A DNA stretch of 64,000 bases from Marinobacter xestospongiae (GCF_023156385.1 NZ_JAKZAK010000006.1:158659-222658); one strand, 5' to 3'; shown: positions 25,687 to 35,284, numbered from the stretch's first letter. Numbers and translations: made by a program. The notes: generated by a model not told the origin, from the sequence alone.

Positions 25687-26639
25687 GTTCCCCTCCCGTT
25701 CTTGGCATCCCTGGCCCGGGTTTCCTGCTGGATATGCTCCGGAACCGGTTTCAGGTCCCAGATGATCCCGAGACGCGCCATCAGCCAGAGTGCGTAGTAA
25801 GTGAGATCAATTTCATACCAGCGAAAGCCCTGGCGGGCCGACTGGGGCCAGCGATGGTGGTTGTTGTGCCATCCTTCCCCCAGCGTCAGCAGGGCAAGGA
25901 AGAAGTTGTTGCGACTGTCATCGGCGGTGTCAAAACGCCGCCTGCCCCAGACGTGGGCCAGTGAGTTGATGGAAACCGTGGCGTGGAACAGCACCACGGT
26001 GGAGACGAAGAATCCCCACACCAACAGCTGGTAGCCATTGGTGCCGAGGGAGGGCGCCGTTGCCGCCAGCAGCTCGCCGAGTCCGAAGATCGCCAGGGCG
26101 GCCGTCAGCGGAACCAGCGCATCAAACCGGTTGATAAAACGCAGCTCAGGAAAGCGCAGCCAGTCCCGTACCCTGCGCTCGTCGGTGACAAAACCGGCAT
26201 CGCAGGTGAACCAGCCGATGTGGGACCACCAGAAGCCGCCATGATGTGGGGAATGCAGGTCATCGGAGCGATCGGAGTGTTGATGATGGTGGCGATGGTG
26301 GGCCGCCCACCACAGCGGCCCCCGCTGCGCCGCACTGGCCCCCAGCAGGGCAAACAGGAACTGCCAGAAGCGGGAGGTGCGGAAGGTCTTGTGAGCGAAA
26401 TAGCGGTGATAGAACGCCGTGATCGCGAACATCCGCACCACAAAGAACGCCAGCGCAAACGCCAGCGCAAAGGGACTGACGCCAACCACCAGAACCAGCA
26501 GGCAGGCGGCATGAAGTAGCAGGAAAGGTATCACCCTCAACGCATTGAATTTTCGGGATCTGGAATCAATGTGATCCAATCCGGCCTCGGAATCGAACCA
26601 CCTTAGAATGTTTAAAAGCCAACGGTTCGCCTGGGTCAT
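25674..26639 (-). CDS. acyl-CoA/phospholipid desaturase-family membrane enzyme
   Basis: The 321-residue integral membrane di-iron protein has the three histidine boxes: HRYFAH (about residue 77), HHRHHHQH (about 113) and GEGWHNNHH (about 254). Four hydrophobic stretches lie around them. This is the stearoyl-CoA-9-desaturase family (fatty acid desaturase type 1), acting in the inner membrane with electrons from a reductase. The start MTQANRWLLNIL at 26639 is chosen from homologues. It leads the eight-gene operon and diverges from the renalase-like gene at 26802. Confidence 0.9.
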   Translation of the reverse strand: MTQANRWLLNILRWFDSEAGLDHIDSRSRKFNALRVIPFLLLHAACLLVLVVGVSPFALAFALAFFVVRMFAITAFYHRYFAHKTFRTSRFWQFLFALLGASAAQRGPLWWAAHHRHHHQHSDRSDDLHSPHHGGFWWSHIGWFTCDAGFVTDERRVRDWLRFPELRFINRFDALVPLTAALAIFGLGELLAATAPSLGTNGYQLLVWGFFVSTVVLFHATVSINSLAHVWGRRRFDTADDSRNNFFLALLTLGEGWHNNHHRWPQSARQGFRWYEIDLTYYALWLMARLGIIWDLKPVPEHIQQETRARDAKNGRGTCRQ

Positions 26640-26801
26640 ACCCGCTGTTTCCTTGTCATTTCCTGTACGTGTCTGCTCGGTGCTGTCGCGCTGATAAGAC
26701 CTCGAAATACCTTGGCATTCAGCGAACAAAGCAATGTTATGACCTTAACTACGTTTAGGATCATGAGTTTGGATGCGTCAAGAATGAGAAAAGAATCGTC
26801 A

Positions 26802-27803
26802 ATGCTGGCAGGGGTACGCCGTATCGCCGTGATCGGTTCAGGCATTGCCGGCCTGACCCTGGGCCAACGCCTGAAACAGGCCGATTTCCAGGTCACCCTG
26901 TTCGACAAGGCCCGGGGACCTGGTGGCCGCATGGCCTCGAAGCGGCTTGAGCAGGGCAGCCTGGACCTGGGCGCGCAGTACTTCACCGTACGGGACCCGC
27001 GATTCCGCCGGTTTCTGGCCGACCACGCCAGCGGTTGCCTCGGCGAATGGACGGGAACGCTGCGCTACCAGCGCCCTGACGGCACCCTGAGCCCCTACCA
27101 TGCCGACACCCGGTATGTCGGCGTGCCCCGAATGTCAGCCATCACCCGGGCCCTGTCAGGCGGCCTGGCGCTGAACACCGGCACCCGCATTACCCGCATC
27201 AGCCAAACCCCGGACCAGGGCTGGCAGCTGGAGGATGAGGCCGGCGCCAGCTGGGGCGACTACGATCGGCTCATCCTGTGCCAGCCGCCGGTTCAGGCCC
27301 GGGACCTGCTGGCGGCCAGTGATCTGGACGATGAGGCCGATGTCCTGGCGGATCACCTCGACGCCCTGACGCCCTGCTGGGCGGTGGCGGCGCACTTCAG
27401 CACACCGTTATCCCTTGACTACGATGGCATTCAGTTTCAGCAGGGGCCGCTGCAGTGGGCCGCCAACAACAGCAGCAAGCCCGGCCGCAAGGACGCTGGC
27501 CAGTGGTGGGTGCTGCATGGCAGCAGTGAGTGGTCCGATAGCCACCGGGAGGCCACCGGCGCCGAGGTGGAGGCTGCGCTGTTGGCGGCGTTTCGGGAGC
27601 AGACCGGCGAGACTGTACAGCCGGATCAGGTATTGAGCCACCGCTGGCTGTTCGCCCGTGCCGAGGTGTCCGCCGCACCGGGCCACCTGGTGCTTGCTGG
27701 CGGAGAGCTGGCGGTGTGTGGCGACTGGCTGAATGGCGGCCGGGTGGAGGGCGCCTTCCTCAGCGCTGAAAGCCTGCTGACAGCCTGGGGGCTGAGCGGG
27801 TAG
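26802..27803 (+). CDS. FAD/NAD(P)-binding oxidoreductase (renalase-like)
   Basis: The 333-residue flavoprotein starts with IAVIGSGIAGLTLGQRL and the DKARGPGGRMASKR motif characteristic of the renalase/COG3380 family. Related proteins oxidise isomeric forms of NAD(P)H. The C-terminal block LVLAGGELAVCGDWLNGGRVEGAFLSA closes the FAD site. In-frame ATGs upstream (26712 onward) are possible, but the fold starts at MLAGVRRIAV. It diverges from the lipid operon and converges with the HD gene, which stops two bases away. Confidence 0.88.
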   Translation: MLAGVRRIAVIGSGIAGLTLGQRLKQADFQVTLFDKARGPGGRMASKRLEQGSLDLGAQYFTVRDPRFRRFLADHASGCLGEWTGTLRYQRPDGTLSPYHADTRYVGVPRMSAITRALSGGLALNTGTRITRISQTPDQGWQLEDEAGASWGDYDRLILCQPPVQARDLLAASDLDDEADVLADHLDALTPCWAVAAHFSTPLSLDYDGIQFQQGPLQWAANNSSKPGRKDAGQWWVLHGSSEWSDSHREATGAEVEAALLAAFREQTGETVQPDQVLSHRWLFARAEVSAAPGHLVLAGGELAVCGDWLNGGRVEGAFLSAESLLTAWGLSG

Positions 27804-27804
27804 A

Positions 27805-29268
27805 TCAGTCTCTCAGCAGGGTCGGGCGACGGTAGAAGTGAGTGATGGTGCCGTCGCCAAACTTGCTGAAGAAGGCGCTGACATCGGTAATCTTCTTCAG
27901 GCTGCGGGTGCGGTGGATCGGGTCTTTCATCAACACTTTGATGCCGTTGAAGTTGTCCTGGATATTGGAGAACCGGGCGCGCATCGAGCAGGTCACCACT
28001 TCGCCAGTGGCCATTCCCAGTTGCTGCTCCAGCGCCTGGCAGTGGTCCTGGATCGCCTCCTGACTGAGATTCTCACGGGTGTCGAGGTGATCCAGCTTGA
28101 CCCGGTCAACAATGCAGCGTGAGTAGCTCCGCGGGTGCCGGCGGGCGTAGCGGCGGAAGGCTTCCCAGAAGAAGCTGTCGGTCAGGTCGGCAAAATGGGT
28201 CATATCGCTGAGGCAGGTGTCGACCCAGTCAAAGGTCTCGGATTCCTCCAGCACTTCGTTGATGGCCTCCCTCAGCAGCCAGTCAAAACCCAGGGCGGTC
28301 TTGTGGGCATAGACCTTGCGGTACATCTGGTGTCGGCTGTAGACGAAGTCCTCCAGCGCACCAAGACCCTTGTGGGTAATCGCCAGGCCCAGCCAGGGTG
28401 TTTCCACCTCCCAGCCAAACCGGAGGTTACTGAGCAGGTGGTCCAGATTGAACCCGCCAATGGTGACCGATGAGTGGAAGCCGTCCCGCAGCATGTAATC
28501 GGCCCGATCGGCATCAATCTCTCCGGACACGATGGATGACAGCAGGTCCATCACCAGCCGGGGGATATTCTCGTGGGCGAGGGCGCCGCTGTCGGCGTCA
28601 CCACCGGCGATGAACGACCAGAAGGTCCGGGCGTGACGACAGAAGGCCTCGCTGGGCAACACGTCTGTGGTCTCCATGATCCCCAGCACGTCTTCGGTAT
28701 GCAGGCCGGCTTCATCCAGCCCGATGGCACCCAGAACATCATGGGCCACCCGCACGGAATAGTGCTCGTGCTTCAGCTCCGGTGGCTGGTCGGGGTAGTA
28801 CCGCCGGTAATCCTCCCCCCGCCACAGTTCCTCAAAGCGGTTGCCCCGAGCCATCAGCTCGTTGATCCGCCGGGCCTGGGTGAACTGGTGAGAGAAACTG
28901 GAGTGGCCGCTGTCATGCAGCAGGCAACCAAGACGGATCACCTTGGTGAGGTAATCGATGGCATCGAGCTGGCTCAGGGTCAGATCCACCTGTTCGCTGA
29001 GCTGCTTCTCCCGCAGGTAGGCATCGATCATCGCCCGGAACATCCGCCCACCCACGTGCATGACCCCCACGCTGTGGAGGAAACGGGAGTGGGTGGCACC
29101 GGGAAACACCAGGCTGAGGATGTCGTTCTGGCAGATGTTGCGCAGTCGCTGGAACAGCGGGTGGTCGATGACCCGGATTTCGTGGCGGTAAAGCGGAATA
29201 CCACCGTGAACCGGGTCCATGATCAGCTTGTCATAAGCACCAAGCAGGTCGTTTACGGCGCTGCGCAT
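27805..29268 (-). CDS. HD-domain phosphohydrolase (SAMHD1/YdhJ-like)
   Basis: The 487-residue protein has the N-terminal DPVHGGIPLYRHE segment, the family histidine of THSRFLHSVGVMHVG and the metal HD pair in CLLHDSGHSSFSH (about residue 116). A later VSGEIDADRADYMLRD block carries the distal metal Asp. This is the dGTPase/SAMHD1-like HD superfamily; the nucleotide or other phosphate substrate is not known. It is transcribed alone, with the RssB-like gene diverging 124 bases upstream. Confidence 0.88.
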   Translation of the reverse strand: MRSAVNDLLGAYDKLIMDPVHGGIPLYRHEIRVIDHPLFQRLRNICQNDILSLVFPGATHSRFLHSVGVMHVGGRMFRAMIDAYLREKQLSEQVDLTLSQLDAIDYLTKVIRLGCLLHDSGHSSFSHQFTQARRINELMARGNRFEELWRGEDYRRYYPDQPPELKHEHYSVRVAHDVLGAIGLDEAGLHTEDVLGIMETTDVLPSEAFCRHARTFWSFIAGGDADSGALAHENIPRLVMDLLSSIVSGEIDADRADYMLRDGFHSSVTIGGFNLDHLLSNLRFGWEVETPWLGLAITHKGLGALEDFVYSRHQMYRKVYAHKTALGFDWLLREAINEVLEESETFDWVDTCLSDMTHFADLTDSFFWEAFRRYARRHPRSYSRCIVDRVKLDHLDTRENLSQEAIQDHCQALEQQLGMATGEVVTCSMRARFSNIQDNFNGIKVLMKDPIHRTRSLKKITDVSAFFSKFGDGTITHFYRRPTLLRD

Positions 29269-29391
29269 TGTGAATTTGTCTCCAACAGACGGATTCGTGT
29301 CTTGTTATATCACAGGGACGTGCCAGAATAGGCAAATATGGACTCTTCCAAGCGATTTGTCGTTTCACACTGGTAGTTTAGGGCGACAGCC

Positions 29392-30690
29392 ATGACCTCG
29401 CGCACCGAGCGCATCGTGATCATCGATCCGGATGAAACATCCCGACAGGAACTGGATCGTTACCTTGAATCCAAGGGCTTCTATGTCTGCGGCTACGCCG
29501 ATATGGCATCCGCAAAGGCCCTGTCCTCCGAACCCCGGCCTGACGCCGTCTTCGCCGACCTGTCACCCGCCGACCTCCGTAAACTCTGCGACCAGCTTGA
29601 AGCCACAGACACCTTCATCCCCGTCATTGCCTACGGCGAAACCGCCGAAGCCACCGTGGTAGTGGAGGCCCTTCGTGCCGGCGCGGAGGACTTTGTACTC
29701 AAACCGCTGCGTGACAAGTCGCTGATCGATGACGTGCTGGGCAAGCTGTTTGACCGGGTTCGGGTGAACCGGCTCAACCAGCTATACCGCCAGGAGCTTG
29801 AGGAAGCCAACAGCGATCTGCGGGCCGGTATCTCGGAGCTGCGCGCTGATCAGCGGGCCGGTCGCAAGGTTCAGCTCAAGATGCTGCCGGAGCACGACTA
29901 CCAGCTCGGAGCGCTGGACATTGATCACCTGATCAAACCGTCGCTCTACCTGAGCGGTGATTTCCTCGACTACTTCCGCATTTCCCGCGACCAGACCCTG
30001 GTCTACATCGCCGATGTGTCTGGCCACGGCGCCAGTTCGGCGTTCGTCACCGTACTGCTGAAGAACCTGACCAACCGGCTCCAGCGCAACCTGCGGCGAG
30101 GTTCCAGCGACGACATTCTGTACCCCGACCGGTTCCTGCAGCGAATTAATTCGGAATTGCTGGATACCGGCCTCGGAAAACATGTCACAGTGTTTGTAGG
30201 CATTATTTCGGAGAAAGAACGCACGCTGACCTACGCGGTCGGTGCCCATTTCCCGATGCCCATCCTGTCTTTCGAGCAGGGGGAAACGCTGTTTCTTGAG
30301 GGCAACGGATTACCGGTGGGACTGTTCGAAGATCCCGAGTGGGAGGTGTACCAGGTTCGCCTGGACAGGCCATTCCAGTTATATCTATTTTCCGATGGAA
30401 TACTGGAAGTTATAAAGGCCAAGAGCCTCGCCGAAAAGGAGGCGAGATTACTTGAACTCGTATCAGGAGGTCGTCACACTATCGCATCTTTGAGCGACGC
30501 CCTGCAGCTTGGTGAGATGAACGAGCTGCCGGATGACATCGCGATTGTATCTGTGTCCGATAGAGCTCTGTCCGGGTCAGACGTCACTGTAGCTGAGTCC
30601 GATTCCGATGGAGTACCCGCGACCGATGGCGAATCAACCGCTGCCCCAGCAAACGGACCCTTGCTGACGGACAGCCCCGAGTCGAAATAG
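29392..30690 (+). CDS. rssB: RssB-like response regulator with PP2C (SpoIIE) phosphatase domain
   Basis: The 432-residue protein has an N-terminal receiver domain (about residues 1-125: IVIIDPDETSRQEL, phosphoacceptor Asp in AVFADLSPADL, Lys in FVLKPLRDK), a coiled linker and a PP2C/SpoIIE phosphatase (about 165-395). The metal motifs are SGDFLDYFRIS, VYIADVSGHGASSAF and LFSDGILEV. A Ser/Asp/Thr-rich tail of about 40 residues follows. This matches Pseudomonas RssB, which works with the STAS protein RssC in controlling the stationary-phase sigma factor; unlike HsbR it has no kinase domain. The next gene is the STAS partner, 13 bases away. Confidence 0.9.
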   Translation: MTSRTERIVIIDPDETSRQELDRYLESKGFYVCGYADMASAKALSSEPRPDAVFADLSPADLRKLCDQLEATDTFIPVIAYGETAEATVVVEALRAGAEDFVLKPLRDKSLIDDVLGKLFDRVRVNRLNQLYRQELEEANSDLRAGISELRADQRAGRKVQLKMLPEHDYQLGALDIDHLIKPSLYLSGDFLDYFRISRDQTLVYIADVSGHGASSAFVTVLLKNLTNRLQRNLRRGSSDDILYPDRFLQRINSELLDTGLGKHVTVFVGIISEKERTLTYAVGAHFPMPILSFEQGETLFLEGNGLPVGLFEDPEWEVYQVRLDRPFQLYLFSDGILEVIKAKSLAEKEARLLELVSGGRHTIASLSDALQLGEMNELPDDIAIVSVSDRALSGSDVTVAESDSDGVPATDGESTAAPANGPLLTDSPESK

Positions 30691-30703
30691 TGGCAGTGTG
30701 AAC

Positions 30704-31195
30704 ATGGCTGGCTACAAGATCCTCCAAGCTGAGAAACAGGGCATCTACGTCCTCAAGTTTATTGGCGAGATCCGTCTGAACCTGTGTTCGACGCTGGATA
30801 ATCTGGTGGAATCCATCACCCAGGACCCGCACTTCAAGACGGTGGTGATTGATCTGACGGAAACCGAAATCATCGACAGCACCACCCTGGGACTGCTGGC
30901 GAAGATCGCGATGGCCGCCCACCGACAGAGCAAATTCCTGCCCACACTGATTTCGACCAACCCGGACATTACCCGAATCATCACCTCTATGGGGTTCGAC
31001 AAGATCTTCATCATTGTTCGCGAACCCGCCTCTCGAATTGAAGAACTAGAAGAAATTCCAGTCCTGCGGGCCAGCGAACACCAGGTCCGCGACAAGGTAC
31101 TGGACGCTCACCGCGTACTGATGGGCCTGAACAGCAAGAACCGCGAAGAGTTCAAGAATCTTGTCCGGGCGCTGGAATGCGAGGACCACGGCTGA
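30704..31195 (+). CDS. rssC: RssC-like STAS-domain anti-sigma factor antagonist
   Basis: The 163-residue protein has a STAS domain (about residues 5-110) with the phosphorylatable serine in the VIDLTETEIIDSTTLGLLAKI block. A C-terminal helical extension ends RALECEDHG, very like Pseudomonas RssC. RssB's phosphatase domain probably removes phosphate from this serine, freeing the protein to bind its partner. The ATG at 30704 is used; a GTG two codons earlier is also possible. Confidence 0.9.
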   Translation: MAGYKILQAEKQGIYVLKFIGEIRLNLCSTLDNLVESITQDPHFKTVVIDLTETEIIDSTTLGLLAKIAMAAHRQSKFLPTLISTNPDITRIITSMGFDKIFIIVREPASRIEELEEIPVLRASEHQVRDKVLDAHRVLMGLNSKNREEFKNLVRALECEDHG

Positions 31196-31326
31196 GTCAC
31201 TGCCCACTGCATTGGCTTGTGTTGCCACGGTTGCACGCACTGTCACGGGTGTAATGCGAGGGCGACGCCGCTCCGCCGTGCTCCAGCCACACAGTACGTT
31301 CTCATGGATGCGTAGACGGAAACCCT

Positions 31327-32391
31327 ATGTCTCAACAATCTCACTCAACCTCATCCCACTCCGACCAGAAGAAGCAGGTCGCCGTGCTCGGCGGTGGCAG
31401 CTTTGGCACGGCCATCACCAAGGTGCTGGCGGAGAACGGCCACACTGTGCACTTCTGGATGCGCGATGGCGAACAGGCCCGGGAAGTGGCAGAGCAGGGC
31501 ACCAACCAGCGTTACATGCCCGGAATCCAGTTGACGGGTGACATTCGCCCCACCACCGATTTCTCCACGGCCGTGCAGTCGGCCGAGGCGGTGTTTGTCG
31601 CCATTCCCAGCAAGGCCTTCCGCGCGGTGATCCAGCAACACGCCGCGGATTTCTGCAACGACCAGATCGTAGTCAGCCTGACCAAGGGCATCGAACGCCA
31701 CGGCTTCAAGCTGATGAGCGAGATCCTCCAGGAAGAGATTCCCCGCACCCGGATCGGGGTGCTCAGCGGGCCCAACCTGGCGGGCGAGATTGTTAACCGC
31801 GACCTGACCGCCACTGTGATTGCCGCCAAAGACCCGGATGTTCGCCGCACTGTGCAGGGGCTGCTGGGCTGTGAGTATTTCCGGGTCTACGCCAATGTCG
31901 ACATCTACGGCGTGGAGCTGGCCGGTGCACTGAAGAACATCTATGCCATCGTCTCCGGCCTGGCCGCGGCGCTGGATCTGGGCGAGAACGCCAAAGCCAT
32001 GCTGATTACCCGCAGCCTGGCGGAGATGAGCCGATTTGCCGTCAGTCTCGGTGCCAATCCCATGACCTTCATGGGGCTGGCCGGTGTCGGCGATCTGGTG
32101 GTGACCTGCACCTCCTCAAAAAGCCGCAACTACCGGGTGGGCTACGCGGTGGGCAAGGGTGCTTCCCTCGAGGACGCCGCAGCCGAGTTGGGCCAGGTTG
32201 CCGAGGGCATTCACACCCTGCAACTGGTGAAAGAAAAGGCCGAGGACGCCGGCATCTACATGCCGCTGGTGCGGGGCCTTTATGAGATCATCCATGGCGG
32301 CGCGTCCATCAAGGCCGTCATCAATGGCCTGATGATGGCGGTGCAGAACTCCGATGTGGAGTTTATACTGCCGCGAACGCTGACCTACTGA
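31327..32391 (+). CDS. gpsA: glycerol-3-phosphate dehydrogenase [NAD(P)+]
   Basis: GpsA reduces dihydroxyacetone phosphate to sn-glycerol-3-phosphate for phospholipid synthesis. The 354-residue protein has the Rossmann motif VAVLGGGSFGTAITKVL, the catalytic Lys in ELAGALKNIYAIVSGL and the substrate-binding block GLAGVGDLVVTCTSSKSRNYR. About 15 extra polar residues precede the fold (SQQSHSTSSHSDQKKQ), longer than usual. sixA follows 19 bases later and may be cotranscribed. Confidence 0.95.
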   Translation: MSQQSHSTSSHSDQKKQVAVLGGGSFGTAITKVLAENGHTVHFWMRDGEQAREVAEQGTNQRYMPGIQLTGDIRPTTDFSTAVQSAEAVFVAIPSKAFRAVIQQHAADFCNDQIVVSLTKGIERHGFKLMSEILQEEIPRTRIGVLSGPNLAGEIVNRDLTATVIAAKDPDVRRTVQGLLGCEYFRVYANVDIYGVELAGALKNIYAIVSGLAAALDLGENAKAMLITRSLAEMSRFAVSLGANPMTFMGLAGVGDLVVTCTSSKSRNYRVGYAVGKGASLEDAAAELGQVAEGIHTLQLVKEKAEDAGIYMPLVRGLYEIIHGGASIKAVINGLMMAVQNSDVEFILPRTLTY

Positions 32392-32410
32392 TGACCAGGG
32401 TGGTATGCCG

Positions 32411-32860
32411 ATGAACCTGTTGATCATGCGCCACGGCGAAGCCGGCTGGCATACCCTGGACCAGCAGCGGGAGCTGACCGAAGCCGGCCGACTGGCGACG
32501 GCCGCCGTTGCCCGCAAGCTGGCGGACTCTCCCTGGCGGCCCAGTGAGATCTGGTCCAGCCCGCTGGTGCGGGCTCACCAGACAGCCACCATCGTTTCCG
32601 AGATCCTCAACTGCCCGGTGATCGAAAAGCCCTTCATCACCCCCGATGACGATCCGGGCGAATGCCTGGACGAACTGATCCGCTCAGCACCCGACGCCCT
32701 GATGCTGGTGTCGCACATGCCGTTCGTCGGCGCACTGTCGACACTGCTGGTGGACGGCCACCGACACGGCATTCCCTTTATGACCAGCCAGGCCGTCATG
32801 CTCGACATGCCCATTGCCGGCCCGGGGTGCGCCGATCTGCGGGCCCAGTTCCTGCCGTGA
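32411..32860 (+). CDS. sixA: phosphohistidine phosphatase SixA
   Basis: The 149-residue histidine phosphatase has the RHG catalytic motif at its start (LLIMRHGEAGWHT) and the second histidine in LMLVSHMPFVG. SixA removes phosphate from His in phosphorelay proteins. The start is set at the ATG two codons after an alternative ATG at 32405. The order gpsA-sixA is common in pseudomonads. Confidence 0.92.
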   Translation: MNLLIMRHGEAGWHTLDQQRELTEAGRLATAAVARKLADSPWRPSEIWSSPLVRAHQTATIVSEILNCPVIEKPFITPDDDPGECLDELIRSAPDALMLVSHMPFVGALSTLLVDGHRHGIPFMTSQAVMLDMPIAGPGCADLRAQFLP

Positions 32861-32928
32861 GCGGACAACCCACGCTGATAACCAGAACGCTCCATTGAAG
32901 AGCGTCACCAACAACCGTCGAATTTGCT

Positions 32929-33825
32929 ATGAACCAGTTTCCGATTGATTACATCGAGCCGGTCTTCCGGCCGCCCAGCGAGGCCAAGTCGCTGATCCTT
33001 CCCGTCACCAATGGCTGCTCCTGGAACCGCTGCACCTTCTGCGAAATGTACACCCAGCCGCAGAAGAAGTTCCGTGCCCGTAAAGATGAGGATATCCGCC
33101 AGGACATCGAGCGCGCCGCCAGAGCTTTCGGCAGTGTCCGTCGCGTGTTCCTTGCCGATGGCGATGCCATGGTGTTGCCCACCCGGCGCCTGCTGGCGAT
33201 CCTCCGGGATCTGCATCAGGCGTTCCCGGACCTGCAGCGGGTGTCGAGTTACTGCCTGCCGCGCAACCTGGCGAAGAAAACCGTGGAGGAGCTGGCCGAG
33301 CTGAAAGCCGCCGGCCTGCACTTCATGTACGTGGGGATGGAATCCGGCGACGACGAGGTGCTGCGCCGGGTCAACAAGGGGGAGACCTACGAGTCGACCC
33401 GCTCCGCCCTCGACAAGATCCACGCCGCCGGTCTGACCAGCTCGGTCATGGTGCTGAACGGACTGGGGGGCACCGAACTGTCCGAGCAGCATGCCACCAA
33501 CACCGCACGGCTGTGCAACGACACCCAGCCCAATTACCTGTCCACACTGGTGGTCAGCTTTCCGCAGGGAGAGGAGCGCTTCCGGGAAGGGTTCGGCGGC
33601 GACTTTGAGATGCTCAACCAGGACGGCCTGTTCAACGAGATCCGCCTGTTCCTTGAGCATCTGGAGCTGGAAAAAACCATCTTCCGCAGTGACCACGCCT
33701 CCAACTACCTGGTGCTCAAGGGCACCCTGGGGCGCGACAAGGAGCGCCTGCTGGAGCAGGTGAACCTGGCTATCGCCAATCCGGGAGCTGCTGCCTTGCG
33801 CCCGGAGTGGATGCGCGGACTGTGA
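32929..33825 (+). CDS. radical SAM protein
   Basis: The 298-residue protein has the cluster motif in NGCSWNRCTFCEMYTQ, giving Cys-x4-Cys-x2-Cys, a spacing seen in this COG1032-like group. SAM-binding strands follow (VFLADGDAM, GMESGDDEVLRRVNKG). It is a stand-alone radical SAM core without B12-binding or auxiliary cluster domains. The reaction is unknown. It lies between sixA and a DUF1285 gene, both close by on the same strand. Confidence 0.88.
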   Translation: MNQFPIDYIEPVFRPPSEAKSLILPVTNGCSWNRCTFCEMYTQPQKKFRARKDEDIRQDIERAARAFGSVRRVFLADGDAMVLPTRRLLAILRDLHQAFPDLQRVSSYCLPRNLAKKTVEELAELKAAGLHFMYVGMESGDDEVLRRVNKGETYESTRSALDKIHAAGLTSSVMVLNGLGGTELSEQHATNTARLCNDTQPNYLSTLVVSFPQGEERFREGFGGDFEMLNQDGLFNEIRLFLEHLELEKTIFRSDHASNYLVLKGTLGRDKERLLEQVNLAIANPGAAALRPEWMRGL

Positions 33826-33856
33826 CACCGGAACGTCCAGAATCAGGAGAGGCACC

Positions 33857-34408
33857 ATGAGTCGTGATCCCAAGCAACTGGCCGACCAGATCCAGGCCGC
33901 CGCCGACAGCGGCCGGAGCCGGCCGCCGCTGGAGACGTGGCATCCAGAGCTGTCCGGCGACATCGATATCCGCATCTTGCGCGACGGTACCTGGCTGTAC
34001 CAGGGCGAGCCCCTGAAACGAGCGGCCATCGCCCAGCTGTTCTCGACCATCCTGCGTCGCGAGGACGACGGCGACTACTACCTGGTAACCCCGGTGGAGA
34101 AATGGCGCATCCAGGTTGAGGACGCGCCACTTCTGGCCCACGGGCTGGAGCGGGAAGGCGAGGGCAGCAAGCAGCAACTCTGGTTGACCACCAACATGGA
34201 CGAGCGCTTGCTGGTTGGGGCTGACCACCCCCTGTCCGTCGGCCATTACCCCAACAGCGAAGAACCCCGGCCGGTGATCCGGGTCCGCCACGGACTGGAA
34301 GCCCGGCTGACAACCGCCACCTTCTACGACCTGGCAGAGCAGGTAGTTGAGGATGACGGACAAGGCTACGGCGTCTGGAGCGGCGGGGAGTTTTTCCCGC
34401 TGGGCTGA
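33857..34408 (+). CDS. DUF1285 family protein
   Basis: The 183-residue soluble protein has the DUF1285 pattern: PPLETWHPELSGDIDIRILRDG, then WLYQGEPLKRAAIAQLFSTIL and REDDGDYYLVTPVEKWRIQVED. The family has a known fold but no assigned function. It follows the radical SAM gene after 31 bases with an AGGAGAGG ribosome-binding site. Confidence 0.88.
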   Translation: MSRDPKQLADQIQAAADSGRSRPPLETWHPELSGDIDIRILRDGTWLYQGEPLKRAAIAQLFSTILRREDDGDYYLVTPVEKWRIQVEDAPLLAHGLEREGEGSKQQLWLTTNMDERLLVGADHPLSVGHYPNSEEPRPVIRVRHGLEARLTTATFYDLAEQVVEDDGQGYGVWSGGEFFPLG

Positions 34409-34596
34409 AATCCCGGCGTGCACGGTGGCGTTGGCCGTCTTCGGCCTGTTAAACTGTCCGTTCGATCTTGTTACCGAGCCAAGCTCAATAACGAGGCTTG
34501 GTGGTCGTTAGTCCCTCTGTGCAGTCCGGCTGTTCACGATCACTTTCGATCGCCCGCAAACCAACTAACAGTCATTGCGACCCGCAAGGAGAACAC

Positions 34597-35058
34597 ATGG
34601 CCCAACCTCGCGTTGTCTCCATTCACTACACTCTGACCAACGACCAGGGAGAAGAACTGGATTCCTCCCGTGTAGAAGGTCGTGAGCCCCTGTCCTACCT
34701 GGAAGGTGCCCAAAACATCATCAGTGGCCTGGAAAGCGCCCTGAACGAGAAAAGCAGCGGTGACCAGCTGAAGGTGACAGTCGCTCCGGCAGATGGCTAC
34801 GGCGAGGTCAATGAAGAACTGATCCAGCCAGTACCGCGTACCGCTTTCGAAGGTGTAGAAACCATCGAGCCAGGCATGCAGTTCCAGGCCCAGACCCCAG
34901 GCGGCCCCCAGATCGTACGGGTTGTTGAAGTGGCTGACGAAACCGTCACCATCGACGCCAACCACCCGCTGGCTGGCCAGACCCTGCACTTTGACGTGGA
35001 AGTCGTAGAAACCCGCGATGCCACCGACGAAGAGCAGGAGCACGGTCACGTGCACTGA
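34597..35058 (+). CDS. slyD: FKBP-type peptidyl-prolyl isomerase, SlyD-like
   Basis: The 153-residue protein has an FKBP domain with the insert-in-flap domain of SlyD proteins: LEGAQNIISGLESALNEKSS, then VAPADGYGEVNEELIQPVPR. The metal-binding His/Cys tail of E. coli SlyD is reduced to EQEHGHVH. It is a cytoplasmic folding helper with isomerase and chaperone activity. The ATG at 34597 has AAGGAG before it. It stands apart from the upstream gene by 188 bases and so likely has its own promoter. Confidence 0.92.
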   Translation: MAQPRVVSIHYTLTNDQGEELDSSRVEGREPLSYLEGAQNIISGLESALNEKSSGDQLKVTVAPADGYGEVNEELIQPVPRTAFEGVETIEPGMQFQAQTPGGPQIVRVVEVADETVTIDANHPLAGQTLHFDVEVVETRDATDEEQEHGHVH

Positions 35059-35284
35059 TTGCCGACAGGCAACCGTCCTTAACGGACGCGACGGCCCCGT
35101 CCGGCAGGCGCATTACGCGCCTTCTGGTCGAGGCCGTTTTCGTTCCAGACCCGCCCCCACCCGTCAGCCCACTTTACGGTCATCGTTTCTCCCGAAAAGC
35201 AACAAACTGTATTTACTGACTTAAAGGATAGTGGTCTCACGCTTGCTTTACCCGTACCTCCAGTCTAAGAATGGAGGAATAGAC

